From: Zygaena filipendulae
Lineage: Eukaryota; Arthropoda; Insecta; Lepidoptera; Zygaenidae
Reading direction: 5' to 3'
DNA length: 64,000 bases
Assembly (NCBI GenBank): GCA_907165275.2
Contig: OU015654.1
Location: forward strand, 10,371,501 to 10,435,500
The notes under the pieces are model-generated. The model had not been told where the DNA came from, did not search any database, and saw only the letters and a program-made list of their open reading frames with translations. The stretch's first letter is position 1. The number at the start of each line of letters is the position of its first letter. Below, in pieces: positions 45,062 to 56,159 of this stretch. The position numbers and the translations under genes were made by a program.

Positions 45062-46180
45062 TGGTTCGTTTACAACAGAACCAACGGTGGTGTAAATAAT
45101 GTAACCACCGTATTTATTTCGAGCTCTGTTCGCGTGCGCTCACGCTATTCCAGCCATAACACAATCATCTGTAAAACGTTACAAAATTACTATTGACATA
45201 AACTATTTGGTCCCATTCCCGCGGAAGCATGCACAGCGAACCGTACAACCACGTCTGTTACGTGTCGATGGCGTGTCTTATAAAGGAGCGTCGATCGATC
45301 GAGTGCTCCCGCTGTTGATTAATATACGTAGTCGAGCAGAGCGAGATCTCTGTTATGCTGTCTCGTTACGGAATTTCGTACGAAACGAAACAAAGAAACA
45401 CGGGGGACATATTAAAGAGGGATATTCAGTATTCGATTCTCGTCACAAATATCTTAAAGGCATAAGCCTACTTAACGTTAATTTTTAACGTACCTAGCTA
45501 TCCAATAAACAAAACCACTAGTATAGTATTATATTATCTGTAACAAAACTATTCATGAAAATGATTGTGCAAGTTACCAATGATCTGACGGATTATATAC
45601 TTATTACGGGCCATTCAGTGCACAGAGCAAATAAATTAACTAGAGAGAACATGTAGACGGGGCAGGTGTGCTACCGTTGCAAAGGAAGTTAGAGCAAATG
45701 CTCTAACTTTCCTTAGACTTCTTTTACTGCAATCCCAAGTGTATTTATCACAATATTCCTAAAGCTGTGAATATTGAAAACTGACTGAGTAAAAACATAA
45801 CCATAAAGCGTTTAATACATTTCTTTACGGTAATGAATGTTTGCGTGCGTGATGAATAGTTTTGTGTGCGAAAATTACCCGGAGACACTGGTTTTCATTT
45901 GTTTTCATAAGTTAATATCCTTTTCTATCTGTTATTTTCTGTTCTGTAATCCAGTGCTTATTTCCTTTGTATCCATGCCAATGTATCGATAAATTGCATG
46001 TAAAGGTTATTTAATCGCGACAACTCACGTTGTCTGTAATTTGACAATATTTCTATGTATATTTTTGTTAGTTATATATTATATGAATAAATTATTCGAG
46101 AACTTGAAAAAAAGTCTGTTTTTGTTTTTAATTCTATAATAATTTCTTCAACTTACATCCTATATTCGAAAAAGGGCTAA
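45062..46180. other. Non-coding DNA with a possible core promoter
   Basis: 45110-45420 is unusually CpG-rich and holds TATAAA at 45279-45284. A 93-codon open frame (45207-45488) crosses it but has no recognisable domain. A hairpin is at 45682-45714. Confidence 0.35.
45682..45714. repeat. Short hairpin
   Basis: AAGGAAGTTAGAGCA and TGCTCTAACTTTCCTT pair with one bulged T. Confidence 0.85.
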
Positions 46181-46184
46181 GTTA

Positions 46185-47935
46185 GGTATGTATATTACGA
46201 TCCCACCGATGATTTTTAAGCAGAAACAATATCGTGCTATCGAAGGTTTTTCTAGTTTTCCTGTAGCTACACCTTATCCTCTACGAGTAAATATAGTAAA
46301 ATTTGTTCCATCGCAATCGGTATACACTTTATATAGAGATAAGACATATATGAAACCAAGTATATTATGTGCAAAAATAATATAATATGTATTTGATTAT
46401 GTTTATGTATCGTTGCTAGTTTCGTAAACGAATCGAATCGCGTTCGGAATCCATCCCCTGTCGACTGACTACTACCCAGAGATAGGTCGCCGCTATTCAC
46501 TAAACTTGAATCTCTCGGAGATCCTCTATTCAAATCGAATAAAGGGGACTACTTGAATACGAAATAAACTTCGAGATGTTTGGAGGTTATATTTGGATTT
46601 TTGAATTAGTTCGCCGAATTTGTCTTTTCTGATTTTGCTAATTAATTGGTCCCGCTGCATTAGGAAACTGATTAACTTAGTGAATTTGATAGAGTGCCGA
46701 ATCAAATAATATTAATTAGGTATTACTACGGCCGTATTATGACTTTGGAGTAATAAAATTAGCTAATAGTAGGTACCAATTAGCATCAGAAATATACGTA
46801 TTTTTGATAGTGGTTAAATCATTTTGAAATAGTATCTAATAGATTGAAACAATTAACAAAATTGTTTACATATTTTTAATGGTAGGTAGGTACATGATTA
46901 AAGGTTTCGGCGCATTTCAAACCATTATCATAATTATTTTAGAATAGATAAAGCTAATTACCCATCAGTGACTGCAAACTTGCTTAGTGTTTATTTTCTA
47001 TAATTACCTATATAGATAGATTTATTTCTGTTTCTTAGAAAATTTACTTAAAAATTGGGACTAACAATGAAAAGCGCGTGTGTATCTCCTAGTGTAGGTG
47101 AGTACCGTGCGCACGTCAAAAGGTATAAATTAATGGATAATAATAATTAGTATAATAATTCTGCTAAAGTGAATTTTGAACGTGACAATGCGGAGATTAC
47201 TAAAAACTTTTCAGACAGCTGATTATTACTTTTTAAATTTCTAAGCATCATGCATCGGTTTAGCTTTGAGTTTTATAATTAGTTTCGTAATGTGTTTGTA
47301 TCTTCTGGACGTGGTCTCATAATTGGTTTCTTTAAAAATGTTTCCTACATAATCTTGAAACATCGGTTGATTTAAAATTTAATCGTATAAATGCCTTTTC
47401 ATATTTTTTCCTTAATGTCAATGTCAATGTGAAATCGCTTGGGAATTTTTGTATACCTACCTATTTTCTCTTAGGCAAAAGCTACACAGCGTCCCGTACT
47501 TTATTTAACTAATGAAAAACAAAAATATACCTACTCAGTTTATACAGGTTTATACCTATGTAAATTGACAGATCTTGTGGAACAAACACTTAGCGCCATC
47601 TAGGTGGAACTAATTGACAGTTGTCACTTGTCATCCCCATTAGAATACTGGAATTTAAGGCTGACTGTAGGCGGCACTTCCGTTGCTGTTTAACTTGATA
47701 AAAAGTACGATTCTTAAAGAAATATTTTCTGTTTGGGGGCCGGATAAAATGTAAATTATATTGATAGAAGTAAAATTAGAAAACGCGATCGTCACTAAAT
47801 CGATCAACGTCTCATCCATCATAGCAAGACAATTACAAGATGCTTCTGAATTTATTGACAATATTTCTGAAATACCTACGCAATACCAATGCACCACACA
47901 ACAAACAGTTTCAAGGGAATTATGGAAATTTATAG
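46185..47935. other. AT-rich non-coding DNA
   Basis: Nothing supported; open frames are short and unbiased. Confidence 0.45.
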
Positions 47936-47942
47936 GTAACTA

Positions 47943-48105
47943 CTTGTGCCCCGCGGTTTCACCCGCGTTAATTTCAGAGTTCCCGCGGGAATTCCGGGAT
48001 AAAAAGTACCCTATGTGTTAATCTGATGTATAAGCTATATTATTGTAAATTTTCATTTAAATCCATTTAGTAGATTTTGCGTGAAAGAGTAACAAACATC
48101 CATCC
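47943..48105 (-). mobile_element. Helitron-like element, part 1, split by the copia insertion
   Basis: It carries the reverse-oriented terminal hairpin (CGCGGTTTCACCCGCG), then TTTCAGAGTTCCCGCGGGAA and the GGATAAAAAGTACCCTATG block, and ends in the CATCC duplicated by copia. Its remainder continues after 52617, up to about 52665. Confidence 0.75.
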
Positions 48106-48309
48106 TGTTAATTGTTCCTCCTATTTAACTATTTAGTGCCCTAAAATTACCAGTTTAGATTTTATGAAATAAAAACACAATGCATGTACTAAGACATTAA
48201 CCAAGTGACGTTTAATCAAGTTTTTTTTTTTTTTTTTACATAGTGGCATAGACAGACAGATGACAGACAGTATGGAAGTGGTTGCGATTAAATACATAAT
48301 TATTTAACA
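48106..48309 (-). repeat. 3' LTR of the copia element (204 bp)
   Basis: A direct copy of the LTR at 52412-52617 with a 17-base rather than 19-base homopolymer. The gag-pol stop codon falls inside its first bases (sense strand). Confidence 0.95.
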
Positions 48310-51300
48310 TCCTCCCTTTAAGCGCAAACCCATAGCTCTTGAACATTTTTGAATCTTCATCTGCGAAGTGGATTTTGTCAGAATATCAGCCACCATACTC
48401 TCGGTACCAACATATTTAACTTCTATTTCTTTCTTAATAATTTTCTCTCGAAGAAAATGATACTTTATATCAATATGCTTGCTGCGGGCACAGTAGGACT
48501 CTGTACCTGCAAATTTAATAGCACTTTGATTGTCACAGTATATGACAGTAGGTGAAGTTCCCGCATCACTGTGCAACTCGGACTCCAAATGTCTTAGCCA
48601 CATTGCTTCTTGAGTGGCAGTTGCAAGTGACATGTACTCTGCCTCCATGGTAGATAAGGCAACAGTGCTCTGTCGTTTTGAACACCAGGAAACTGATGCA
48701 CCCTGAAACATAAAGGTGTAGCCAGAGCAAGACCTCCGACTGTTAATATCTGAAGCCCAATCCGAATCACAGTAGCCAAACACCCCTTTATCTTCTTTGT
48801 TTTGGCTAAATATCAATTTATAATCCTTAGTTCCCTTTATGTAACGTAGTACTCTCTTTAGTGCTAGCCAGTGTTGCCGTTCTGGTTTGTTATTGAAGCT
48901 ACTTAGTTTATTTACTATGAAGCATATATCTGGCCTAGTTCCTTGAGATAAATATAATAAGCTTCCAATAGCTTCTTGATATGGTATGTCTGTTAGTATA
49001 TTTTTGTAATTTTCTGTGCTGATTAATTTAATACCAGGCTCACATGGCGTATAAACCGGCTTACAGTCTATCATATTAAATCTTTGGAGAATTTTTTCAA
49101 TATAGGCAGACTGATCAATGCGAATTTCATTTCTTTGTGAATTTTGTTCAATTCTCCATCCAACAAAATGATTTACATGTCCAAGATCTTTCATATCAAA
49201 TTTACTTTTTAGTTGTTGTTTCAATTTTAGGCCTATTTGTTCATTATTAAAAAACAGTAATAAATCGTCAACATAAATAAGTATAAATAGAATAACTCCA
49301 TCATAAGTTTTGTAGTATATACATGGATCCAAAGATGTACTTTTCAGTCCCAATTCTTTTAATGCAGACGTAAGTTTCAGATTCCATTGTCTACTTGCCT
49401 GCTTCAGACCATAAATGGATTTATTCAACTTACATACTTCTTCTCCATGCTCATAGGAAGGTGGCTGGAGCATATATATTTCTGTGTCAATGTCACCTTG
49501 TAAGAAAGCAGTAACGGCATCCATTTGCTCGATAAATAAATTGTACTTGACAGACAGAGCCAACAAATACCTGATTGAAGTATGACGAACAACTGGAGCA
49601 AATATCTCGTTGTAATCAATTCCTTTCTTCTGGATGAACCCTTTAATGACCAGTCTTGCTTTATATCGTACCACCTCACCATCAGCATTAGTTTTCATTT
49701 TGTAGACCCATTTACACGGAATGGCTCTCTTGCCTTCTGGTAGAGTAACTAATGACCATGTGTTGTTTTTGAGGAGTGACTCATATTCATTATTCATAGC
49801 ATTTCTCCACTCTTTTGCATTCAGGCCTGAAAGAGCTTCTTCAATGGTGTCTGGCTCTTTAACCAATAGAGCTATTGCTTGTTTTGACTCATTCGAGCAT
49901 TCACATAAGTAGGTATTATGTTTATTGTTCCTTGGTCTGAGCACTACTTTACGCAATGATATATTACTTATATTTCTGTCTGTAGGTATGTAATCATCAT
50001 CGTCATCATCATCATTGGTGTTGAAGCTATCATCATAATCAGATGATTCCTCTCTCTTTGTATTCTCATTTGGAGTCATGTTCTCTGAACTCGGAGACTC
50101 AGATTTGACAATTGAAGATTCGCCGTGACTATCATCTGATTGCGACGAGGCTTCAGGCTCGTTTCCTTGTAATTCAGAGAGTGGCACAACAACACTTTTA
50201 TTTTTACATGACGTGTGCTCAAGAAATATAGCATCTCTACTTTTGTATATCTGTTTTTTAGTTCTATCATAAAATCTGTACCCTTTTGTGTACTCACAAT
50301 ATCCAACAAATAACATTCTAATTGCTTTAGGGTCCCATTTCTGCCTTTTCTCTTTGGGCACATGGACCATGGCATCACACCCAAAAATTCTCATATTTTT
50401 AATATTCGGCTTCTTACCCGACCACTTTTCATATGGCGTCTTGTAGTCCAGGGACTTGGTTGGTGACCGGTTAATTATATAAGCAGCTGTAGATACTGCT
50501 TCCGCCCAAAATGATTTTTCCAAACTGGAATTCAAAATCAAACATTTAGCTCTTTCTACAAGTGTGCGATTCATTCTCTCCGCTAAGCCGTTTTGCTCTG
50601 GGGTGTACGGGTTAGTAGTTTGATGTTGTATGCCAAATTTTTCTAAAAATAATCTAAATTCTTTATTTATATATTCTTTTCCGTTGTCTGATCTTAGTAC
50701 TTTAATTTTTTTTTCAGTCTCATTTTCAACTAAGTTTTTAAATTGCTTAAATTTTTCTAAAGTATCAGACTTACTTTTCATAAAGTAGACATAAACTTTT
50801 CTACTATAGTCATCTATAAAAGTAACATAATATTTGGCACCTCCTATAGAGCTAGTCTCCATCGGACCACATAGATCAGTGTGGATTAATTGGAGAGGTT
50901 CACAGGCCCTAGTACCGATACTTTTAAAAGGCATTCTCTTCATTTTACCTTCCATACAGGTTGTGCAAGTCTGAATTTTATTTTTTGATAGTTCTACCCC
51001 CTCAACACAATTCTCAATTTTCTGTAAGTCTGTGAAGTTAAGGTGGCCCATCCTTTGATGCCACAAATTTATATCATTCTCATCTACTGTTGACAATAAT
51101 GCTGATGTTTCAGAAAAATCATTCAATACATACATGTTATTATGATGTAAGGCGTTCAAAATTAATTTATTATCTTGGTAAATTTTACAGCAGTCCTTTT
51201 CAAAAGTAACTTCACACCCATTTTTTGTCATCTGACTGACAGAAAGTAAATTAGTTGTTAAAGAGGGTACATACAGCACATTTCTAACTTGTATTATCTG

Positions 51301-52254
51301 AGGTCTGCCTTCGGAGTCTCTTATTTGTAAATTCACATTACCACATCCTGCCACTGCCACAGTCTTGTCATCTGCCACTTTTATATTATTTACTGTTGTT
51401 GGAGAAACATCGTACATCCATTTTCTCTCTCTGCACATATGCTGCGAGGCTCCAGAGTCGATGTACCATCTGGTTTTATCCCATGTTTCTGCAACTGAAA
51501 AAGCAGCGTAATATCCATTATTTTTTGAATTATTATTATCTGATTGTAGGTTTTTTTTCTGAAGAAAGTAGCAGTTTTTACTGAAATGACCAAATTTATT
51601 ACAATTGTAACAGCGTGGGCCTTTCTTTTGGTAATTATCAGGTGAATTTCTATGAGACTTTGACATATTTTGAGATTTATTGGATTTAATATAGTAGGCT
51701 GAAGAATCTGTCACTTTTACATCCTGTAACAGCTTTGTTTTTACAAAATCGGCAGTAATTGACACACCAGAGCTTTCAATAGCCATTATCATCGGTTTGT
51801 AGACATCGGGGAGACCGGCGAGCAGCAAAGTACCGAGCCACTCGTCTCCTACTACAAAATTAATATTTCTAAGCTTATGAGCTGTTGTCATTACTTTGTT
51901 AATGTAATCCTCAACACCAGAGCTGTTATCCAAAGTGGTTGAAATCAGATCACGCAGCAAACCTACTTTTCTACCGAGCCCGGAGTCATCAAATACCTTC
52001 TCTAACTTTGACCATACCTGTTTCGCAGTAGTCGCCTCCTGCACATGGACATAGTTAATCGGATCGATTAGAAGTATTATCTTTGACCTTGCTTTTGTAT
52101 CCTTTTTGCTGTCTTGTACATAACCTGCAGTGGGTTCGATTGTATCCCATAGATCCTCATGCTCTAAGTAATTTTTGACGGCAAATTTCCATGTGGGGTA
52201 ATTTTCTCTGCCCATCAGCTTCTCAATTGTGCCCATAGATATTTGTGAAGCCAT
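48304..52254 (-). CDS. gag-pol: Copia gag-pol polyprotein, 1316 aa, uninterrupted
   Basis: A polyprotein that packages and reverse-transcribes the element's RNA and integrates the cDNA. Domains in order: an N-terminal copia-type gag (about 1-190); a CCHC zinc knuckle (C215, C218, H223, C228); aspartic protease (DSGAS, 266-270); GAG-pre-integrase His/Cys zinc-binding region (about 399-433, ending TCTTC); integrase core with D460, D523 and E559, the last two separated by 35 residues; an acidic linker with a run of Asp (about 748-754); reverse transcriptase with YVDD (994-997); and RNase H with D1163, E1204 and D1241. The protease-integrase-RT-RNase H order is diagnostic of Copia and differs from Gypsy. 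Gag and pol are fused without a frameshift, as in Drosophila copia. The start ATG is 158 bases inside the 5' LTR edge. The stop codon TAA lies six bases inside the 3' LTR. Confidence 0.97.
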   Translation of the reverse strand: MASQISMGTIEKLMGRENYPTWKFAVKNYLEHEDLWDTIEPTAGYVQDSKKDTKARSKIILLIDPINYVHVQEATTAKQVWSKLEKVFDDSGLGRKVGLLRDLISTTLDNSSGVEDYINKVMTTAHKLRNINFVVGDEWLGTLLLAGLPDVYKPMIMAIESSGVSITADFVKTKLLQDVKVTDSSAYYIKSNKSQNMSKSHRNSPDNYQKKGPRCYNCNKFGHFSKNCYFLQKKNLQSDNNNSKNNGYYAAFSVAETWDKTRWYIDSGASQHMCRERKWMYDVSPTTVNNIKVADDKTVAVAGCGNVNLQIRDSEGRPQIIQVRNVLYVPSLTTNLLSVSQMTKNGCEVTFEKDCCKIYQDNKLILNALHHNNMYVLNDFSETSALLSTVDENDINLWHQRMGHLNFTDLQKIENCVEGVELSKNKIQTCTTCMEGKMKRMPFKSIGTRACEPLQLIHTDLCGPMETSSIGGAKYYVTFIDDYSRKVYVYFMKSKSDTLEKFKQFKNLVENETEKKIKVLRSDNGKEYINKEFRLFLEKFGIQHQTTNPYTPEQNGLAERMNRTLVERAKCLILNSSLEKSFWAEAVSTAAYIINRSPTKSLDYKTPYEKWSGKKPNIKNMRIFGCDAMVHVPKEKRQKWDPKAIRMLFVGYCEYTKGYRFYDRTKKQIYKSRDAIFLEHTSCKNKSVVVPLSELQGNEPEASSQSDDSHGESSIVKSESPSSENMTPNENTKREESSDYDDSFNTNDDDDDDDYIPTDRNISNISLRKVVLRPRNNKHNTYLCECSNESKQAIALLVKEPDTIEEALSGLNAKEWRNAMNNEYESLLKNNTWSLVTLPEGKRAIPCKWVYKMKTNADGEVVRYKARLVIKGFIQKKGIDYNEIFAPVVRHTSIRYLLALSVKYNLFIEQMDAVTAFLQGDIDTEIYMLQPPSYEHGEEVCKLNKSIYGLKQASRQWNLKLTSALKELGLKSTSLDPCIYYKTYDGVILFILIYVDDLLLFFNNEQIGLKLKQQLKSKFDMKDLGHVNHFVGWRIEQNSQRNEIRIDQSAYIEKILQRFNMIDCKPVYTPCEPGIKLISTENYKNILTDIPYQEAIGSLLYLSQGTRPDICFIVNKLSSFNNKPERQHWLALKRVLRYIKGTKDYKLIFSQNKEDKGVFGYCDSDWASDINSRRSCSGYTFMFQGASVSWCSKRQSTVALSTMEAEYMSLATATQEAMWLRHLESELHSDAGTSPTVIYCDNQSAIKFAGTESYCARSKHIDIKYHFLREKIIKKEIEVKYVGTESMVADILTKSTSQMKIQKCSRAMGLRLKGGC
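48310..48319 (-). promoter_or_regulatory. Polypurine tract
   Basis: The sense strand reads AAAGGGAGGA immediately upstream of the 3' LTR. This is the expected plus-strand priming site for reverse transcription. Confidence 0.88.
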
Positions 52255-52400
52255 ATTTTGTTTATATTGAGCTGAAAAAGCTGAAAAATAGAATTCCCAC
52301 GCGGCGTCGTAGAACTTTTTGAGGTTAAGTTAATTTTATCCAACTGAATCTCGGAACTGTTTCGGTAGAACACTAATTTTATTATTTGAGGAGCAATAAT

Positions 52401-52411
52401 TGCCCATAACC
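52401..52411 (-). promoter_or_regulatory. Primer-binding site for an initiator-Met tRNA fragment
   Basis: Directly adjoining the 5' LTR, the sense strand reads GGTTATGGGCA. The plus-strand TGCCCATAACC resembles the anticodon arm of initiator Met tRNA (CCCATAACC). Copia-group elements are known to prime from the internal half of this tRNA rather than its 3' end, which fits. Confidence 0.85.
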
Positions 52412-52617
52412 TGTTAATTGTTCCTCCTATTTAACTATTTAGTGCCCTAAAATTACCAGTTTAGATTTTATGAAATAAAAACACAATGCATGTACTAAGA
52501 CATTAACCAAGTGACGTTTAATCAAGTTTTTTTTTTTTTTTTTTTACATAGTGGCATAGACAGACAGATGACAGACAGTATGGAAGTGGTTGCGATTAAA
52601 TACATAATTATTTAACA
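52412..52617 (-). repeat. 5' LTR of the copia element (206 bp)
   Basis: It begins (minus strand) TGTTAAATAATTATG and ends GGAACAATTAACA, with TG...CA ends inside short TGTTAA/TTAACA inverted repeats. It carries a run of 19 A on the element's sense strand. Apart from this run length it matches the 3' LTR base for base. The promoter should lie here; no clear TATA box was identified. Confidence 0.95.
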
Positions 52618-52665
52618 CATCCATCCATCCATACATACTTACAAACTTTCGCGAGAAACTCCGAG
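52618..52665 (-). mobile_element. Helitron-like element, part 2, distal to the copia insertion
   Basis: It continues the CATCC repeats and ends in a CTTACAAACTTTCGC-type 5' region, consistent with the other half of the element interrupted at 48105. Confidence 0.5.
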
Positions 52666-52766
52666 CGATTTTGATGTTTACTTATTTCAAGCTGATATAC
52701 ATATATTTCTATTTTACTTTCAAGAAAATCTGACACAAGTAGATAAAATCTCATTTATATCAAATA

Positions 52767-53085
52767 CTAGCTATTCCCCGCGGGTGACCGCGTTAATTTC
52801 GGACATGCCGAGATAAAAGTACTTATACTACCCTATAGGGTAGGTACAGAAAAAAATATATTTTTTTCTGTACCTACCCTTGACAACGTGTAGGTAGTAT
52901 GCAAAAATTAATGTTGTTTCACCCACGTTAATTTTGGAGTTCCCGTGGAAATTCCCGGATAAAAAGTACACTATGTCCTTCTCTGTACCCCTGACAACGT
53001 GTATGAAAAATTTAATGACGATCGGTTAAGTAGTGAAAGCGAAACAAACAAACAAATAAACAAACAAACTCGCTAGAGATTATAG
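52767..53085 (-). mobile_element. Helitron-like element with internal duplication and palindrome
   Basis: CTAG 52767-52770, a degenerate hairpin, a second TTTCACCCACGTTAATTTTG block near 52918, and CTTCTCTGTACCCCTGACAA. A 44-bp palindrome is embedded at 52837-52880. Confidence 0.72.
52837..52880. repeat. Perfect 44-bp palindrome
   Basis: AGGGTAGGTACAGAAAAAAATA is followed directly by its exact reverse complement with no loop. Confidence 0.92.
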
Positions 53086-53089
53086 ATTT

Positions 53090-53545
53090 TCCTTTTTTAA
53101 ATGATACATAAGCACATCAACGGAGTTGAGATTTGTTTTTCATAAAAGCTTTAAAGCAAATTGGTACCTACATAAGCCCCTCTGATCCACCCGTTACATG
53201 GAAAGGGAATATATTTTTATCTCGTTAGGTGGGTTGAAACTTTATTGCGTTTTTATTTCACTTATCTATATATTTTATCCAAAGATACCGTAAAATTTGT
53301 TTGTTTGTGTGTCCTCTATGTGCTTCTATACCGTTCATTGCGTGATGAAAGTTGGTTATGGTACGCGAGTCTGACAAAGAAAACAAACTTCAAAATACTT
53401 ACATAATTTCTTATAAAATTTAACGATCTTATTTACCCCATTTGGGGTAAATAGCCATTCAACACCCGTTCTTAATGGTTAACTTTACCATAAAACTTAG
53501 AATAAAATTTCATTTCTAGGCCCATACGGATTTGTCTGATTGTAA
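53090..53545. other. AT-rich non-coding DNA
   Basis: Only a short palindrome, TTTACCCCATTTGGGGTAAA (53433-53452), stands out. Confidence 0.5.
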
Positions 53546-53551
53546 ATATAA

Positions 53552-53836
53552 ATCCCACCAAAAACAGTTTCATGTAAAATCTTGCCAAGACAAGACCATA
53601 TGACTCGCACCGTCAAAAAGTTATCAGATCTCATGTAGAGCCAAACTCCAACTGTAACGCCGCCCTAACTTTATAAGGCCTCACTTCACAAATTCTACAC
53701 CTTGGTCAAAATATGTGGCTTGGCCATTTCGCCACATTCACATGGGTGATAAATGTATCCACTGTTCATTACTTTTCTGTTATACCTACAATAGTTCTTG
53801 TAGTAACGAAACGGCCAAGCTACATAATATTTTGAA
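53552..53836. mobile_element. Foldback-family element, third copy (diverged)
   Basis: Begins ATCCCACCAAAAAC and shares GCCAAGACAAGACCATATGA, GTAGAGCCAA and AAAATATGTGGCTTGGCCAT with 22517-22962. The right arm is shortened to AACGAAACGGCCAAGC. Confidence 0.75.
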
Positions 53837-53839
53837 ATG

Positions 53840-54540
53840 ATTAAATAAATTACCCGATTGAAAATGTTACATTTAAAGTTAACTAAGATAAATATATTTG
53901 TTATTAACCTCAAAGTACATGAAGTCTTATTGTCTTATTGCTATAAGTTAATTCACAATACAAACTAGTACCAAATACAAACTATGAAATTGGCTACAAA
54001 TGCTAATACCTACGCGTATTAGACACACAATGTGTATCAAGGTATATAACGAACTTAACGCATGCATTATTTATTTTGTAACAGAGCGATGGAGTCGGAT
54101 CGATATGTACAAAATATAGTCTGTAATGGCAGTATGAAAATTTAACATGCAGGCAAACGTGCCTTTGGGCGATGGTACAGTTCGATGGCCCCGCAAATGT
54201 CGTGTATTTTTTTTTCATTACAGGCAGTGTACGACGTACGTATATATGAAGTTTATGTTTAGATGTACTGTGACTTGTGAGCACCTGGCGGTACTTCCTA
54301 CATATAAATTTAATTCAATTAACCCTTAATATTATAATAATGACAATTTGTATCAGTGAAAGAAGGGAAAAAGACAGTAAACATGTAGTAGAAAGAATAT
54401 TTAGAGAATTAGGTAATTGTTCGGTTCTGCATTCTTCACCAATCCTAAAATTACTACACTGATCTTTAAAAAACAACTGCAACTTAGTCAGTTTGTTGTA
54501 AAATTTTAAAAATAAATATCGCTTCAAAAAATTTATATAA
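53840..54540. other. AT-rich non-coding DNA
   Basis: No supported feature. Confidence 0.5.
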
Positions 54541-54544
54541 TTAC

Positions 54545-54905
54545 AAGCCGTTCCTCGCGGTTTTGCTTGCGTTAATTTTCGACAAATAAGCTCACATTTA
54601 CATTTATTGTATAAGTTGCAGTTCGCCGCGGTTTGACCTGCTCTAATTTCGGAGTCACTGCGGGAATTCCGGGATAAGTACCATCCCTTTAAGCTGAAAT
54701 TTAAGGCAGTTTTACTCGCATTAATTTCGGAATTCCGCAGGATTCCAGGATAAAAATAGGTCCTACGCTAGGTATGTTCTTTTCTGTACTGCAGACAACG
54801 TGTAGGTATGCTAAATTTCATAATGATGAGTTGCGCCGTAATGCGTGAAAGCGTAACTGATAACTAAACAAACAAACTTACTTTCGCATTTATGTATCAT
54901 ATCAT
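54545..54905 (-). mobile_element. Cluster of three Helitron-like end blocks
   Basis: GTTCCTCGCGGTTTTGCTTG, GTTCGCCGCGGTTTGACCTG and CAGTTTTACTCGCATTAATT occur in succession, the last followed by a body with GACAACGTGTAGGTATGC and CGTGAAAGCGTAAC. Probably serial insertions or internal duplication. Confidence 0.65.
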
Positions 54906-54909
54906 ATAT

Positions 54910-55860
54910 AGTATAGATAGTAAGGATGTTACGGTTATGGTATGTAATGAATCGAGAAATTATTAATAATTGTTGAAAATTATTAACAATCACAAACAAA
55001 TTATAACATCAACACTATCTAAAAATCCGTAATCGATAATCATAGCCATAAATTGTGTTTTTTAGTTTCAGGACTTTTTTTAAATTACAAGATAAAGGTT
55101 CGTTAGACAAAATTGACTCCCTACCTGGGTACGGGGAAAAAAGAAAAAATAACGAGGCATCATATCGCAGTCATAACAGCGCCTACGGTCGTCCTGTTTA
55201 GCTGACTTAAGCCGGCTTATGTTAAACTCTACACCTTCGCTTGTATCAGTATATTAATTTGACAAACAAGCGATAGTCAGCGGTTTTTCCGCAGTGTGTT
55301 TAAATATATAATATAAGCTCTTCTAATATTAGCTGGAAACACCCATTCGATTGCGCAAGCACCTTTGTTCTCATTAATTGTGGGTCAAAGGTAAAAGGCA
55401 TTCTATCTAAATGGATGGATAAAACTTAATACAGTCATATAATAATGAATGGCTTATGATCGACGCATAGCTCAAACCGCTGGGCATAGAAACTTGCATA
55501 TTGAGCTAGGCTTCAACAAACAAATAAAAAATGTGTCGTCTAAGGATATGTCCGAAGATATATTATTCTCTTCACTACGTTTATTTTTAATCAAAGGAGT
55601 TAGTTTCTCCACATTACACGCATAAAATTATAGCCTCTCTTTTAGTCGAGAGTTATACTGCATCTATGATCGCATAAATCTCGCCGTCGAGCATTAATTA
55701 GTTTGACCTTATAAAGGTTCATATTAGAGTGAAGTCAGAAATTTATACGTAGAGCATCTGTGGTTAATTTTATTGTATTTCAATGTGGCCGATTTGACCA
55801 AATATCATTATTTTTACGACGACGTTTTGTAACTTTTCATTTCAGCATACCTATTAGATA
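54910..55860. other. AT-rich non-coding DNA
   Basis: No supported feature. Confidence 0.45.
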
Positions 55861-55866
55861 CTTCTA

Positions 55867-56154
55867 TCTATACTATAATAAAATAGTAAAATTCGCGTTT
55901 CTGTACATTGAATATTTTTACCAAAATTTGGGAGAGGCCGATAAAATAGAAGAGTAACCGAACACAAAAAACTGTTTTTAAAATTCCTTTCTGTCTGTCT
56001 GTTCACGATAATCTTCCAGTCTACTGAACGGATCGTCATGCGGTTTTTACTGGTAGGTTAAGTTTAGCTTGGAGCAACATACAGGCTTTGTTTAATTTGA
56101 ATCGGATGATGGGAAAAAGGGTTTCACGCTGGTGAAACCGCGGCGCACAGCTAG
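55867..56154 (+). mobile_element. Helitron-like element, ~300-bp subfamily
   Basis: Starts TCTATACTATAATAAAATAG, ends GGTGAAACCGCGGCGCACAG then CTAG 56151-56154. Relative of 44263-44564. Confidence 0.86.
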
Positions 56155-56159
56155 TATAT

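Larger units (their letters stand above)
48106..52617 (-). mobile_element. Complete Ty1/copia LTR retrotransposon (4512 bp)
   Basis: A full-length element on the minus strand. The LTRs at 48106-48309 and 52412-52617 both run TGTTAA...TTAACA and are identical except for 17 versus 19 T in one homopolymer. The 5-bp target duplication CATCC is present at 48101-48105 and 52618-52622. Immediately inside the 5' LTR is a primer-binding site, and immediately before the 3' LTR is a polypurine tract. Internally there is one long open reading frame with no breaks. Together these signs indicate a very recent insertion that may still be competent. It interrupts a Helitron-like repeat that starts near 47943 and resumes after 52618. 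Confidence 0.97.

Noticed and set aside
45207..45488. A 93-residue protein gene
   Set aside because: No domain and no plausible start; kept only as a possible promoter region.
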